Origin: Alteromonas marina
Lineage (GTDB): Bacteria > Pseudomonadota > Gammaproteobacteria > Enterobacterales > Alteromonadaceae
Length of the DNA stretch: 64,000 nucleotides
Direction: 5' to 3'
Assembly: GCF_000808575.1 (NCBI RefSeq)
Contig: NZ_JWLW01000006.1
Coordinates: 1 to 64,000, forward strand
Numbering within the stretch: position 1 is the first letter of the stretch; each line of letters starts with the position of its first letter. Under the pieces are notes generated by a model. It did not search any database, was not told the origin of the DNA, and saw nothing but the letters and a program-made list of their open reading frames with translations. The position numbers were made by a program, and so were the translations under genes. Positions 17,900 to 27,389 of the stretch are shown in pieces.

Positions 17900-19699
17900 A
17901 TGTTTCAAAGGTTATCTTTAACAGTATTCTCTTTTTTGAGCGTTGCGCTAGCTTCTTTTGCCGCGTTGGCAAACGACAACATCGATGCCGTTATCGAAAA
18001 GGTACGCACGCCTTCGTATGATTGCCCTAATCAGTCTCTACTTCCAGAGCTTGAAGACACACTTGCTCTTGAGTCGCTTACATCACAACAACGTTTTGCC
18101 TTAACCGTAGCCAAAGGGCAGTTTTTAATTTGCCGTGGTAAGTACGAAGAAGCTGAAACTATGCTGCTTAAAGCCATTATGCAAAGCAATATTGATGAAA
18201 GCTCTTATGCGTTTGCATCGGCTATTTATCAAATTGGCTTTTCTTATGACGCCAGAGAAAACCCTGCACGCTGTAAGTACTACCAACAAGCCCAAGAACT
18301 ATCATCGCCCGAGCGCCACAGCGATATTTTTACCAGCTCTTCTTTAGGCCTAATTAACTACTGTTCAGAAACCACTTCACCTGAAATAAGATTAGGTAAG
18401 ATGTTTGGTGTGCTTAAGCGTTATTCAAACGACGGCAGCCCCGGTGAGTTAGCGCATATTCACAACGCAATTGGTTTACTATATGGCGATTTAGAGCAAC
18501 ATGCCTTAGCAGCAGAGCAATATCTAAAAGCACATGAAATGGGCTTGCTTGTATATGAAGGCAGTAATAAGGTAAGTATTCTTATTAGTGCTATTGTATC
18601 GCTGTTAAGTAGCGGCCAAACTGAGCGCGCCTACCAAAGCATTCTAGAACTAGGTGTACTCAATAGCGAAATAGACACACCGCTAACCAACTTCTTGTAT
18701 CAGTATGCACTGTCTATTTACTATAGAAAAACAGAAAACTACAACCGACTTACCTACACCCTTCCCGATTTAGAAAAAGCGTCTTCGAACATCTCGAGTT
18801 CGTTAGGCGAGCTTCTTGTTAACTGGCACAAAGCTGAGATTTGCTTATATGACAACGATCTCACCTGTATTAAGCAGTATATATCAGGTATTGAAGCGTT
18901 AAATGATGACGCGATACCACCGGTCTTTCGTTCAAATTTGGATTACCTTAGCTTCAACGTATCCATGTATATCGCACTGCAGGACTTAGCTAAGGCGAAA
19001 GAAGCGCACGAGATTTATTCTAAAGAAGTGACTAAGCGCCGTGAAGTTACTCAAGACTCGGCCTTAATTATTGGTGCAGCTAACTTGTATACCCGCATTT
19101 ATGATTTGGAATCTGCGATTGAACAAGCGGAACAGCAACGAAAGAACACGCTGTATACCGCTATTGTTATTTTTCTTCTGGTAAGTGGTATTACTGGCTA
19201 TGTACTTCGTAGAAAACACCTTGCGCGCAAAGCCATCGATCCCGTTACTCTGCTGCTTAATGCGAATTCGGCGATAGCCCGCATTAACAAGCTTGATGCG
19301 CCGAAAAAAGGCCGAGCCATTGCCATTGCTATCTTCGACATTAGTAACCTGCGTGAAATAACGCGGAAAATGGGGTCAACAAAAGGTGATTTAGTATTAC
19401 GACAAATTGCACAAACTCTTCAAAATGTTACCCGCGGTAACGATATTTTAGGGCGATTTGGTACCGAGCAATTTATTTTATGTCTGCACAATATTGAAGA
19501 ACGAAGTGCGCGACAGTTTTTCGACCGCGTACAGAGCGCGTTAGACAATACCTTTGAAAACGATGCCACTTCCGACCATATTGTGGTTGAGTCGCAGATG
19601 AGCGTATTTATCGCTAACGAGAAAATTACGGGACTAAACGACATACTCGATGATATTGCCATGTCGATTGATATGGGTAACCGCTCAGGGAACAATTAA
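17900..19699 (+). CDS. TPR-repeat membrane protein with degenerate GGDEF domain
   Basis: About 599 aa from ATG 17900, chosen because it opens directly into a signal peptide (LSLTVFSFLSVALASFAALA); an upstream in-frame GTG at 17834 would add 22 unlikely residues. A periplasmic region of TPR-like helices spans roughly residues 60-400. A membrane helix (LYTAIVIFLLVSGITGYVL) near 435-455 is followed by a cytoplasmic GGDEF-like domain. The active-site loop reads GRFGTEQF instead of GR-GG[D/E]EF, so diguanylate cyclase activity is unlikely; it may bind GTP or c-di-GMP, or act through dimerisation. It is followed by a strong terminator. Confidence 0.85.
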   Translation: MFQRLSLTVFSFLSVALASFAALANDNIDAVIEKVRTPSYDCPNQSLLPELEDTLALESLTSQQRFALTVAKGQFLICRGKYEEAETMLLKAIMQSNIDESSYAFASAIYQIGFSYDARENPARCKYYQQAQELSSPERHSDIFTSSSLGLINYCSETTSPEIRLGKMFGVLKRYSNDGSPGELAHIHNAIGLLYGDLEQHALAAEQYLKAHEMGLLVYEGSNKVSILISAIVSLLSSGQTERAYQSILELGVLNSEIDTPLTNFLYQYALSIYYRKTENYNRLTYTLPDLEKASSNISSSLGELLVNWHKAEICLYDNDLTCIKQYISGIEALNDDAIPPVFRSNLDYLSFNVSMYIALQDLAKAKEAHEIYSKEVTKRREVTQDSALIIGAANLYTRIYDLESAIEQAEQQRKNTLYTAIVIFLLVSGITGYVLRRKHLARKAIDPVTLLLNANSAIARINKLDAPKKGRAIAIAIFDISNLREITRKMGSTKGDLVLRQIAQTLQNVTRGNDILGRFGTEQFILCLHNIEERSARQFFDRVQSALDNTFENDATSDHIVVESQMSVFIANEKITGLNDILDDIAMSIDMGNRSGNN

Positions 19700-19712
19700 T
19701 ATCTACACTACC

Positions 19713-19753
19713 AAAAAACGCGCGGCCCGTTGTTACGGTACCGCGCGTTTTTG
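19713..19753. terminator. bidirectional intrinsic terminator
   Basis: A 12-bp perfect stem, AAAAACGCGCGG (19714-19725) with CCGCGCGTTTTT (19741-19752), has T-runs on both strands. It separates the converging TPR/GGDEF gene and the trehalase gene. Confidence 0.88.
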
Positions 19754-19770
19754 TTTTAACCGAAGCTTGT

Positions 19771-21294
19771 TTACTGGTTCAGATATGTCTGAAAACGGGT
19801 ATACACGCCATTGGTCCACCCGAAACCTAGCTGAACGTCGTATTCACCGCCGCCTGCTTTTATTTCCGGTTCACACACATTGTACTTTTCAAGTAGCACA
19901 CCGCTTGATGCAAAGTGACGCTCAATGGTTTTACAAAAGCGCAGCATGATGGTTTGAGCCTGCATTTCAAACCCATAGTTGCGCAGCCCTTCAACGGCAA
20001 ACAGTTGAAGCGGTGCCCAGCCATTTGGCGCATCCCATTGTTGCGACGTCGCGTTTGAAGTAGTTACCACGCCACCTTCTTTTAGCAAGGTGTTCATTAC
20101 CGCAGCCCGCACTCCCTCTGCCTGTTGTTCATTTGCGATACCAACGAACAACGGCACACACATAGCCGCTGACACTACATCGGTTTGAGTTTGTGTGGGG
20201 AAGTGATAGTCAAAATAGCCTGCCTTTTCAGCATTAAACAAATAGGTGTTTATTGCGTTAATTCGCGCTGTAGATGCCGCACTGTAGCGCGCTTGCTCGG
20301 CACCTTTAGTCACGCTTGCCAAAGTCTGTTCAAGCGTTACTAAAAGCGCATTTAAATCTACGGGAATTATTTCAGTTGTACGAATACTTGCTAGTGAATT
20401 GGGATTAGCTAGCCAGCGCGAACTAAAGTCCCAACCCGATTCGCAAGCCGCGCGAACATGCTGGTAAAACTGACTTTTGTCAGCGCCTATGTGCTCTGCT
20501 GTTTCTATGTCTTCTCGATAAGACTCAGGGCGAGGCGTAGGCTCGGTGTCGAAGTAACGATTAAGTGTAGCGCCACACGGCATGGTAACCGTGCGCAGTT
20601 GTGCTACGCCCTTCTGTAACGCGTTCTCGCCCGCTTCATTCATCCAAAACTGGTATTCTTTCTTTAAGCCCCAGATAACGTATTCTTTTTGCTGGTCGCT
20701 TAATGCGTCTTTAAGCAAATTATAAAACAACGCCAAAATAGGAGGCTGACTGCGAGAGTAGTAATAGGCGCGGTTGCCATTAGGAATGCAGCCTACTTCA
20801 TTTAAAATATCTACAAAGTTCACCAACATGTTAATTGCCATGTCGGTGCGCCCCGCGTCAATTAGACCCAACGCGGTAAAATATGTATCCCAGTAATAGA
20901 TTTCGCGAAAGCGTCCACCCGGCACTATGTATGGGCGGGTTAGCGCTATCAAGCTGTCTTTCTGCTCAGTGTCGGGGGTACGCGTTAGCACCTGCCACAT
21001 ATGCTCAATATAATCGGCCACATTTTCAAACTTGGTTTGCGATGTTGCGCTAATCATTTCTGGAATATCGAAATGGGTATTAACAAACGTAGCTAAGTCT
21101 ACTGCTTCGCCGCTTTTCTCAGCATCTAAACACGCTTGTTCATAGGCCGCTAAAACGGTATTGAGATCGGTTTTAACAATAGCGTCAGCGAAGGTTTTGC
21201 TGTCTGGGAATAGCTGTGCCATTTGCACATGTTTAAACAGGTCGCTGGCAAAAAACGACAAGCTGTCGCGCCAGTTGTGTGAAGAAGAACTCAT
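19771..21294 (-). CDS. treF: cytoplasmic alpha,alpha-trehalase (GH37)
   Basis: A 507-aa glycoside hydrolase that splits trehalose into two glucoses. Both GH37 signatures are present: PGGRFREIYYWDTYF near residues 122-136 and QQWDAPNGWAPLQ near residues 417-429. There is no signal peptide, so it is the cytoplasmic (TreF-type) form, which requires import of intact trehalose. Two bases separate it from the upstream MFS gene, which therefore probably supplies its substrate. The pair is preceded by a LacI-type operator at 22592. The length fits the family. Confidence 0.93.
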   Translation of the reverse strand: MSSSSHNWRDSLSFFASDLFKHVQMAQLFPDSKTFADAIVKTDLNTVLAAYEQACLDAEKSGEAVDLATFVNTHFDIPEMISATSQTKFENVADYIEHMWQVLTRTPDTEQKDSLIALTRPYIVPGGRFREIYYWDTYFTALGLIDAGRTDMAINMLVNFVDILNEVGCIPNGNRAYYYSRSQPPILALFYNLLKDALSDQQKEYVIWGLKKEYQFWMNEAGENALQKGVAQLRTVTMPCGATLNRYFDTEPTPRPESYREDIETAEHIGADKSQFYQHVRAACESGWDFSSRWLANPNSLASIRTTEIIPVDLNALLVTLEQTLASVTKGAEQARYSAASTARINAINTYLFNAEKAGYFDYHFPTQTQTDVVSAAMCVPLFVGIANEQQAEGVRAAVMNTLLKEGGVVTTSNATSQQWDAPNGWAPLQLFAVEGLRNYGFEMQAQTIMLRFCKTIERHFASSGVLLEKYNVCEPEIKAGGGEYDVQLGFGWTNGVYTRFQTYLNQ

Positions 21295-21296
21295 AG

Positions 21297-22535
21297 TTAC
21301 TGCGCACCTTTAGGCGATAGAGAAGAAGACGCTCGTTTAAAGAAGAATAGGGTTACCACTAATGCACCGATTGGAATAAGCGATAGATAAAATGCTTGTT
21401 GGCCCCCTACTGCGTCGAAAATAAATCCAGTCACAATAGAACCAGTGGTTCCCCCAAGAGCCGAAAATACAACAATTAGCCCTGTCATAGGTGCATGTTG
21501 ATGTTGAGGTAGCGCGGTTAGCATTACCGAGTTTAATACGGGGTAAATAGGCGCCATCATCAATCCAATTAATGGAATAAGGAACGCAGCTATTGGTGCA
21601 TCAACCCAGCTGGCTATTGTGCTGTCAGCCACGTTTTCGGCAAGCGGTAAGCTTAGTAGCATTACCGTAGCCATACCCGCCAAACAGATATTTAAGAAGG
21701 GATACCAGTTCATTCGCGTAAGTACTGCGCCCGCAGTTAAGCGCCCAACGGCCAGCGCTATCGCAAAGATACTGGTTATTTGAATGCTGACTTGAGTAGG
21801 TAAGCCCAGCACCTCTTTGTTAAAAGTTGGCAGCCACGAACCTATGCCCTGCTCTATTAACACGTATAAGAAAATAGAGAAGATAAACACCAGCACTATC
21901 GGCTTATAGGCCAATTTCAGCATGCTGAAGAACTCGCTTGCAAGGCCTTCTGATTGCGCTTTTTCCACAGGCTTTATAGGCGCCAATGCCACAACGATTA
22001 ACGTAAAACCAACCAGCGCAGCTAGTAAGTAGTAAACGTTCAGCCAAGATAAAGAAGCGTCGTTATTGGGGTCGATAAACCCAGCGAACACCCAGTAGCC
22101 AGACAACACGCCCAACATAAAAATACCTTCAATGGTGTTCATTAACGATGAGTGCGCTTTAGTGGTAGACGACAGCTGACCAATAATGGCGTACACCGAC
22201 ACTTTCACTAGCGCAAATGCAGTACCTATGCAGGCAAACAACACTTTAATGAACCAGAAACTTGCGATAGAAGGCGTCAGCGCACAGGCAACGGCCACTA
22301 ATGCTAACCCAAGTAGCATTGAAAGCTTGTAGCCAACTCTTGGAATGAAGCTGGCCACTAGGAACGAGACAGCAGCAATAGAAAGGTCTTTAAAGCCTTC
22401 TAATGTGCTTGCCTCTGGCTTACTAATGTCGAAGCTATTGATCGATTGCAGAATAACAGTACCCACACTGTTAAGTAGTATGGCAAATACGTAGTAGCTA
22501 ATGGCAATGGCTGCAATGACCATGAATCGAGACAT
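21297..22535 (-). CDS. MFS sugar transporter, probable trehalose importer
   Basis: A 412-aa membrane protein with about twelve hydrophobic segments, resembling the FucP-like sugar:H+ symporters of the MFS. It is the promoter-proximal gene of a two-gene operon with the trehalase, so trehalose or a trehalose derivative is the most likely substrate; this assignment comes from context only. The start ATG is at 22535, 57 bp from the operator palindrome at 22592-22605. Use of an MFS carrier rather than a PTS differs from the E. coli trehalose system. Confidence 0.85.
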   Translation of the reverse strand: MSRFMVIAAIAISYYVFAILLNSVGTVILQSINSFDISKPEASTLEGFKDLSIAAVSFLVASFIPRVGYKLSMLLGLALVAVACALTPSIASFWFIKVLFACIGTAFALVKVSVYAIIGQLSSTTKAHSSLMNTIEGIFMLGVLSGYWVFAGFIDPNNDASLSWLNVYYLLAALVGFTLIVVALAPIKPVEKAQSEGLASEFFSMLKLAYKPIVLVFIFSIFLYVLIEQGIGSWLPTFNKEVLGLPTQVSIQITSIFAIALAVGRLTAGAVLTRMNWYPFLNICLAGMATVMLLSLPLAENVADSTIASWVDAPIAAFLIPLIGLMMAPIYPVLNSVMLTALPQHQHAPMTGLIVVFSALGGTTGSIVTGFIFDAVGGQQAFYLSLIPIGALVVTLFFFKRASSSLSPKGAQ

Positions 22536-22591
22536 GTGTAAACACTCTGTTAACTGAATTATGCAGGAGTGTAGTCGTAAGAAAATAAAAA

Positions 22592-22605
22592 TGCAAACGT
22601 TTGCA
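22592..22605. promoter_or_regulatory. LacI-type operator upstream of the trehalose operon
   Basis: TGCAAACGTTTGCA is a perfect 14-bp palindrome with the central CG typical of LacI/GalR sites. It lies between the MFS-trehalase operon and the LacI gene, and matches the two sites in front of the TonB receptor, so the three define one regulon. Confidence 0.85.
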
Positions 22606-22702
22606 AAACACTATTATTTTTTCGTTAGAGCTTAATATCGACACCCTGTTACCGTTAAATAATAGCGTTTATGCAGTAAAAAGCTGATAAAAAAGCGAAA
22701 TA

Positions 22703-23737
22703 TTAGTCGCTGTGCTGCGTAGAGCGACGGGCAATTAAGGTTGTTTCCACTACCTGGCTTTCTGTAGGTTTGTTTTCAAACTGGTTTAATAGCTGCGTAA
22801 CCATCTCTATTGCGGCTTGCTGAGTATTCTGACGCACTGTTGTTAACGACGGGTGCATGAGTTCAGCAAGTGAAATATCGTCGTACCCCACTATGCCAAC
22901 ATCGCTTGGAATACCAACGTAGCGCTCTTTAAGCGCTTTCAATGCGCCCAACGCTACCATGTCGCTTACGCATACGATCCCGTCGAAGTCTAAGCCATTC
23001 GCTTTTATGCGCTCGTTAATATATTGGTAAGCCGCTTTAGAGGTAATGTCTATAGCGCAAGTGCACTGCGCATCTATTGGCACGTTAGCGTCTTTATGTG
23101 CCTGCGCATACCCTTTGTGGCGCTCTTGCATTTCAGCGTGCTCAGAGTCACCTAAAAACAAGATGCGTTTAGCGCCGTGGCTTAGCAAATGCTGGGTTGC
23201 CGTGTAGCCGCCAAGATAGTTGTCGCCGCCAATGATAGGATACGGCGCTTCTGTTTTCGCATCGCCCCACACTACAATGGGAATGCCCGACTGTGCCGCT
23301 CGGTCGATTTTGGCCGTAGATTTGCCTTGTCCAATGACAATAATGCCGTCGGCACGCTGGCTACGAATAAAGTAGTTCGCCCAATCGTCAGATGCCATAA
23401 ATGAGTTAGACAGCAGTAGCTCGTAGCCTTTGGCATTTAGCGCCTGATTTAGCTCTCCCACCAGCTTAAGCAGGAATGGGTCTGTGGTGCTTTGTTCGGT
23501 GTTGTCGATTAGATTTAGAATCACCGCTATCACGTGAGTTTTCTGCGTTCTTAAGCGGCTAGCGGCCGCGTTAATACTAAAATTGTGCTCTTTAGCTAGT
23601 GCCTGAATTCTGCTTCGGGTTTCCTGCTTAATAAGCGGGTTGTCTTTCAGTGCCCGTGATGCTGTCGATGTTGATACACCAGCAATATCAGCCAGCTTCG
23701 CTAAGGTGAGTTTTGTTTCAGAAACCAATGTGACCAT
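22703..23737 (-). CDS. LacI-family regulator of the trehalose regulon
   Basis: A 344-aa repressor-type protein. The helix-turn-helix (LTLAKLADIAGVSTSTASRAL) spans residues 10-30 and the hinge NAAASRLRTQ lies near 55-64. The effector-binding domain ends with VGIVGYDDISLAELMHPSLT, a family hallmark. Near-identical palindromes stand at its downstream side (22592) and upstream side (23903 and 23926), so it probably controls the MFS-trehalase operon, the TonB receptor and itself. The likely inducer is trehalose or a breakdown product. It would be the functional analogue of TreR, although orthology is not shown. Confidence 0.9.
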   Translation of the reverse strand: MVTLVSETKLTLAKLADIAGVSTSTASRALKDNPLIKQETRSRIQALAKEHNFSINAAASRLRTQKTHVIAVILNLIDNTEQSTTDPFLLKLVGELNQALNAKGYELLLSNSFMASDDWANYFIRSQRADGIIVIGQGKSTAKIDRAAQSGIPIVVWGDAKTEAPYPIIGGDNYLGGYTATQHLLSHGAKRILFLGDSEHAEMQERHKGYAQAHKDANVPIDAQCTCAIDITSKAAYQYINERIKANGLDFDGIVCVSDMVALGALKALKERYVGIPSDVGIVGYDDISLAELMHPSLTTVRQNTQQAAIEMVTQLLNQFENKPTESQVVETTLIARRSTQHSD

Positions 23738-23900
23738 TCTCTAATAATTTTCGGTATATCGGGTTACCCGTGATAGCACTACAAAATATAAGCGTAAAAC
23801 CGCTACCTAAACCGGATAAATCGTCGACTCTACAGCCGAATTCACAATATAGCGCGAATCGTCTTGGCGTAAAACCATGTTAACAACAATAAACAAAAAA

Positions 23901-23941
23901 TTTGCAAACGATTGCATTTTATTCTTGCAATCGTTTGCAAA
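23901..23941. promoter_or_regulatory. paired LacI-type operators forming a 16-bp inverted repeat
   Basis: TGCAAACGATTGCA (23903-23916) and TGCAATCGTTTGCA (23926-23939) are exact reverse complements of one another. With flanks, they make two perfect 16-base arms around a 9-base spacer. They lie about 100 bp upstream of the TonB receptor gene and 165 bp from the LacI start. A possible -10 (TATAAC) follows near 23973. The rest of 23738-24043 shows no gene. Confidence 0.85.
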
Positions 23942-24043
23942 CAGATCTATTTTGTTTCGCAATCGTGATGCGTATAACAATTTTTAAACCTGTTTAACGC
24001 ATTCAGTTAACAACGCAATAGAACATTTTCGGGAGCACACACC

Positions 24044-26302
24044 ATGAAAACGTTGTTTACAAAAGGAATGCTGGCGAGTGCAGTAGCGGTAGCACTAACG
24101 CAGCCTGCCATGGCACAAGAAGACGTAAAACAACAAGCGAAAGACAACGCAGAGATCATTGTTGTCAGCGGTACGCCAGGCGGCGCAGGGATTAGAAAGA
24201 TTGACGCAAGCTTCGCGGTAACCAACATCGACGCTAGCGACATTGAAAAATTGGCACCTAAGTCTACGGCCGATTTGTTTAAAGCCATTCCAGGTGTTTG
24301 GGTTGAAAGCTCAGGCGGTGAGTCGGGCGCGAACGTATTTGTACGTGGTTTCCCAGGTGGTGGCGATGCGCCGTTCTTAACGATTGCGCTTGAGAACTCT
24401 CCTATCTACCCTGCGCCTACGCTATCTTTCCTTGAGAACTCTCAGCTGTTTCGCATAGACGATACCATTGAAATGGTTGAAGGTTTACGCGGTGGTCCAA
24501 ACCCAGTAGTGAGCAACGGTCAACCAGGCCTTACAACAAACTTCCGCCTTAAACGTGGTGGCGAGTCGACAGAAGCGTCAGCCAAGTACACTATTTCTGA
24601 CTACGGTCTTAACCGCGTAGATGTTGTCGCGAGCGGCGCACTAGATGATGACTTGTACTACATGGTAGGTGGCTACATTAAGAGCTCAGAAGGTATTCGT
24701 GATGCCGGCTTTAACTCTGAGCAGGGTAACCAGTTCACCGTAAACATCACTAAAGTTTTCGAAAAAGGCGAGCTTAACCTTTATACCCGTCAAACTGACG
24801 ATCGCGGTACTTGGTACTTACCTACACCTTTAAACGTTGAAGGTATCGACGCAAACTATACGCAAATTGGTCCATTGAATCGCCAAGGCACCATTACGTA
24901 TGGCCCTAATGATACCACTGAGTCATTCGACTTTGGCGAAGGTCGTGGATGGGACGGTCACGTAAGTGGCGGTAGCATTAAGCTTGACTTAGGCAACGAC
25001 TGGCAGCTAGTTGACCGCTTTAACCTTACCAAAGGTGAAGCCAATACTTTTGGTCTTGTACCGAATGGTTCTGCAACTACCGTTGCAAATGTTGCCGACA
25101 ATGGCGAATCAGCCACTGGCGCAGTAACTGGCACAGTGTATGACGGTGATACGCCTATTCAGCAAATCGGCCGTTGGGTAGTACTTAAAGATATTGAAGC
25201 TTTCACTAACGACCTTGCTGTGTCGAAAAGCTGGGAAGACTTCGATACATCATTTGGTATTTACAGTGCATCAACCAAAGCTAATGACTGGTGGAGCATT
25301 GGTAACACGGCTTACCACGTGTTGCAGCCAGGCGGCGAATTGCTAGACGGGATCGAATGTAACACCGACGCACAAGGCTGCGATTGGAACTACGACATCA
25401 GCTCTGTAGGTGATGCAAGCACGTTCGCACTTTATGCAACGGGTACGTGGTACGCAACCACAGACCTGAGCATCGACTTAGGGCTACGCCGTGAAAATCA
25501 CGAAGTGAACTATTCGGTAGATGAAGATCTTGACGGCAAAATAACTAAAGCACTTGAGTACGATGAAACCAAAACGTCGTGGACAGTAGGTGCAAACTAC
25601 GCGCTAAATGACACTAGCGGTGTATTCGTTCGCATGAACCGAGGCTATAAAATGCCTTACTTCGACGATTTCAGAGACAACTGGGGTGCTTACACTGGTG
25701 GTAACGACCTAATTAAAGAAGTTACTCAGGGTGAACTTGGTTATAAGTTCATGAATGACAGCATTCAGTTCTTTGCAACTGCATTCGCTAACGAAGTAAA
25801 AGGCGATACGTTTGTACGCCGTCCGGGTGCGCCGGCTGAAATTCTTACTAACGAAGCGTACGGTTTAGAACTTGATGGTCGCTATAGCCACGATTCAGGC
25901 TTCTCATTAAGCGTTAATGCGACTATCCAAGAAACTGAAATTACTGCCAGCGCCAATAACGAAGGCAATGAATCTCAGCGCCAGCCGGGTTGGCAGGTAC
26001 GTGTAACGCCTAGCTATGGCTTCGATATCGGCGATATGTATGCCACGGTATACGGAACACTATCAGCGGTTGATGATCGCTTTGGTAACAACGAAAACAC
26101 GGTTGTACTAGAGGGCTACGAGAAAGTTGATGTAGGTTTAACGCTAGAGCCAACTGAGTCACTTCGCCTTCAGTTCTCTGTTGATAACCTGACTGACGAA
26201 CAAGGTATTACCGAGGGTGACCCGCGTAATCCAGATTCACCAAACGGCCGCTACATTATGCCTCGTAGCATGAAGCTTAGCGTTTCTTACTTGTTCTTCT
26301 AA
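24044..26302 (+). CDS. TonB-dependent outer-membrane receptor, trehalose-regulon associated
   Basis: A 752-aa outer-membrane protein. A signal peptide ends at PAMA (about residue 24), followed by a plug domain (about 40-150, with the VRGF segment and VEGLRGGPNPV), then a 22-strand barrel ending in the terminal aromatic residue of SVSYLFF. It imports its ligand with energy from TonB. The architecture resembles siderophore or carbohydrate receptors; its place behind two operators shared with the trehalase operon argues for a trehalose-containing or related glycan rather than iron. No N-terminal anti-sigma signalling extension is seen. A strong terminator follows. Confidence 0.9.
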   Translation: MKTLFTKGMLASAVAVALTQPAMAQEDVKQQAKDNAEIIVVSGTPGGAGIRKIDASFAVTNIDASDIEKLAPKSTADLFKAIPGVWVESSGGESGANVFVRGFPGGGDAPFLTIALENSPIYPAPTLSFLENSQLFRIDDTIEMVEGLRGGPNPVVSNGQPGLTTNFRLKRGGESTEASAKYTISDYGLNRVDVVASGALDDDLYYMVGGYIKSSEGIRDAGFNSEQGNQFTVNITKVFEKGELNLYTRQTDDRGTWYLPTPLNVEGIDANYTQIGPLNRQGTITYGPNDTTESFDFGEGRGWDGHVSGGSIKLDLGNDWQLVDRFNLTKGEANTFGLVPNGSATTVANVADNGESATGAVTGTVYDGDTPIQQIGRWVVLKDIEAFTNDLAVSKSWEDFDTSFGIYSASTKANDWWSIGNTAYHVLQPGGELLDGIECNTDAQGCDWNYDISSVGDASTFALYATGTWYATTDLSIDLGLRRENHEVNYSVDEDLDGKITKALEYDETKTSWTVGANYALNDTSGVFVRMNRGYKMPYFDDFRDNWGAYTGGNDLIKEVTQGELGYKFMNDSIQFFATAFANEVKGDTFVRRPGAPAEILTNEAYGLELDGRYSHDSGFSLSVNATIQETEITASANNEGNESQRQPGWQVRVTPSYGFDIGDMYATVYGTLSAVDDRFGNNENTVVLEGYEKVDVGLTLEPTESLRLQFSVDNLTDEQGITEGDPRNPDSPNGRYIMPRSMKLSVSYLFF

Positions 26303-26327
26303 GAACAAAAAGCGCAACACCTAAAAA

Positions 26328-26355
26328 TAAAGCCGGCCTTAGTGCCGGCTTTTTG
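26328..26355 (+). terminator. intrinsic terminator after the TonB receptor gene
   Basis: AGCCGGC (26331-26337) pairs with GCCGGCT (26344-26350), followed by a T-run. It lies about 30 bp after the receptor stop codon. The rest of the interval to 26581 holds no gene that I can support. Confidence 0.88.
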
Positions 26356-26581
26356 TTGTTCGTTTCTCTCAATATATTTCGTTCAGGGTTTATGACGCTA
26401 TTGCAGCCTTTTCTTGCCCCCTTTCTTGTGAGATTCTTCTTATATCCTGTCAGCGTTAATTCATCGACATTGGTCGTACTGTGCTTTAGCAAAACCAATT
26501 CTGTTTTACAGTGGTATATGCAACGAACAAGCTAAAAACGAAACGTACCGTTTACTATCATCAACTATAGGAAGGTGAATC

Positions 26582-27256
26582 GTGACGCCAAAGGTTATTT
26601 TCTTCGATATTAATGAAACACTACTAGACATGCAGGCCATAAAAACAGGCTTAGCGTCGGTGCTAAACGGCGATGAGACACTGGTAGACTTATGGTTTGC
26701 TAACTTATTGCATCACAGTTTAGTGGATGTTGCGTCTGGACAGTTTCACGATTTCATTGATATTGGAGCCGCAGTGCTTACCATGGTAGCTCACAGTAAG
26801 GATATATCTGTTGATGAGGCTACCGCAAAAGATATCATCAAACAGCATATTACCCGATTGCCAGCGCACGACGATGTTGTTCCTACATTAAAGGCGCTTC
26901 AAAGTGCTGGTGTAACCTTGGTCGCCCTTTCAAACTCATCTAAAGCCGGACTAGACGCACAGCTTGAGTTTGCCAATATTAAGCCCTATTTTTCCCATGT
27001 ATTAAGTGTGGAAAGTGTACGTACCTACAAACCACATGCTGCGGTTTATCACTGGGCCTGCCAACAGGCTAACGTAAAGAACAAAGACGCCATGATGGTG
27101 GCTGCACACGGATGGGATGTGAGTGGTGCTAAAGCGACAGGTATGCAAACCACATTTGTAGAGCGCCCGGGCAAAATGATGTACCCGTTGGGACTCGCAC
27201 CTGATCATAGTATTGGTTCGCTTACCGAACTTATCGCAGTAATAAGATCGCAATGA
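26582..27256 (+). CDS. HAD-superfamily hydrolase, haloacid dehalogenase type II-like
   Basis: A 224-aa cytoplasmic protein with a GTG start preceded by AGGAAGG. Motif I reads FFDINETLLD: the nucleophile D9 is kept, but the second Asp of phosphatases is N11. This is a feature of 2-haloacid dehalogenase-like (type II) members rather than phosphatases. LVALSNSS is motif II, the lysine of YKPH is motif III, and AAHGWDVSGA is motif IV. The natural substrate may not be a haloacid; many such proteins are annotated by similarity alone. It stands alone between two terminators. Confidence 0.85.
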   Translation: MTPKVIFFDINETLLDMQAIKTGLASVLNGDETLVDLWFANLLHHSLVDVASGQFHDFIDIGAAVLTMVAHSKDISVDEATAKDIIKQHITRLPAHDDVVPTLKALQSAGVTLVALSNSSKAGLDAQLEFANIKPYFSHVLSVESVRTYKPHAAVYHWACQQANVKNKDAMMVAAHGWDVSGAKATGMQTTFVERPGKMMYPLGLAPDHSIGSLTELIAVIRSQ

Positions 27257-27340
27257 TTCAGCTTGATGAAAGCATGAACGGCGGTTACTGCCGCGCCGCT
27301 TTTTAAATTGCAACGTAATAAAAGTTACTCAAGCACAAAC

Positions 27341-27370
27341 AAAAAAGTCTTACCGTGGTAAGACTTTTTT
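27341..27370. terminator. bidirectional intrinsic terminator
   Basis: Arms of 14 bases (27341-27354 and 27357-27370; core GTCTTACC/GGTAAGAC) are flanked by A6 and T6, with a very short loop. It serves the HAD gene on the plus strand and the small secreted protein gene on the minus strand. Confidence 0.9.
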
Positions 27371-27389
27371 CATGCGAAGTACAACATGT

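Noticed and set aside
17900-19699. Active diguanylate cyclase
   Set aside because: The signature loop is GTEQF instead of GG[D/E]EF.
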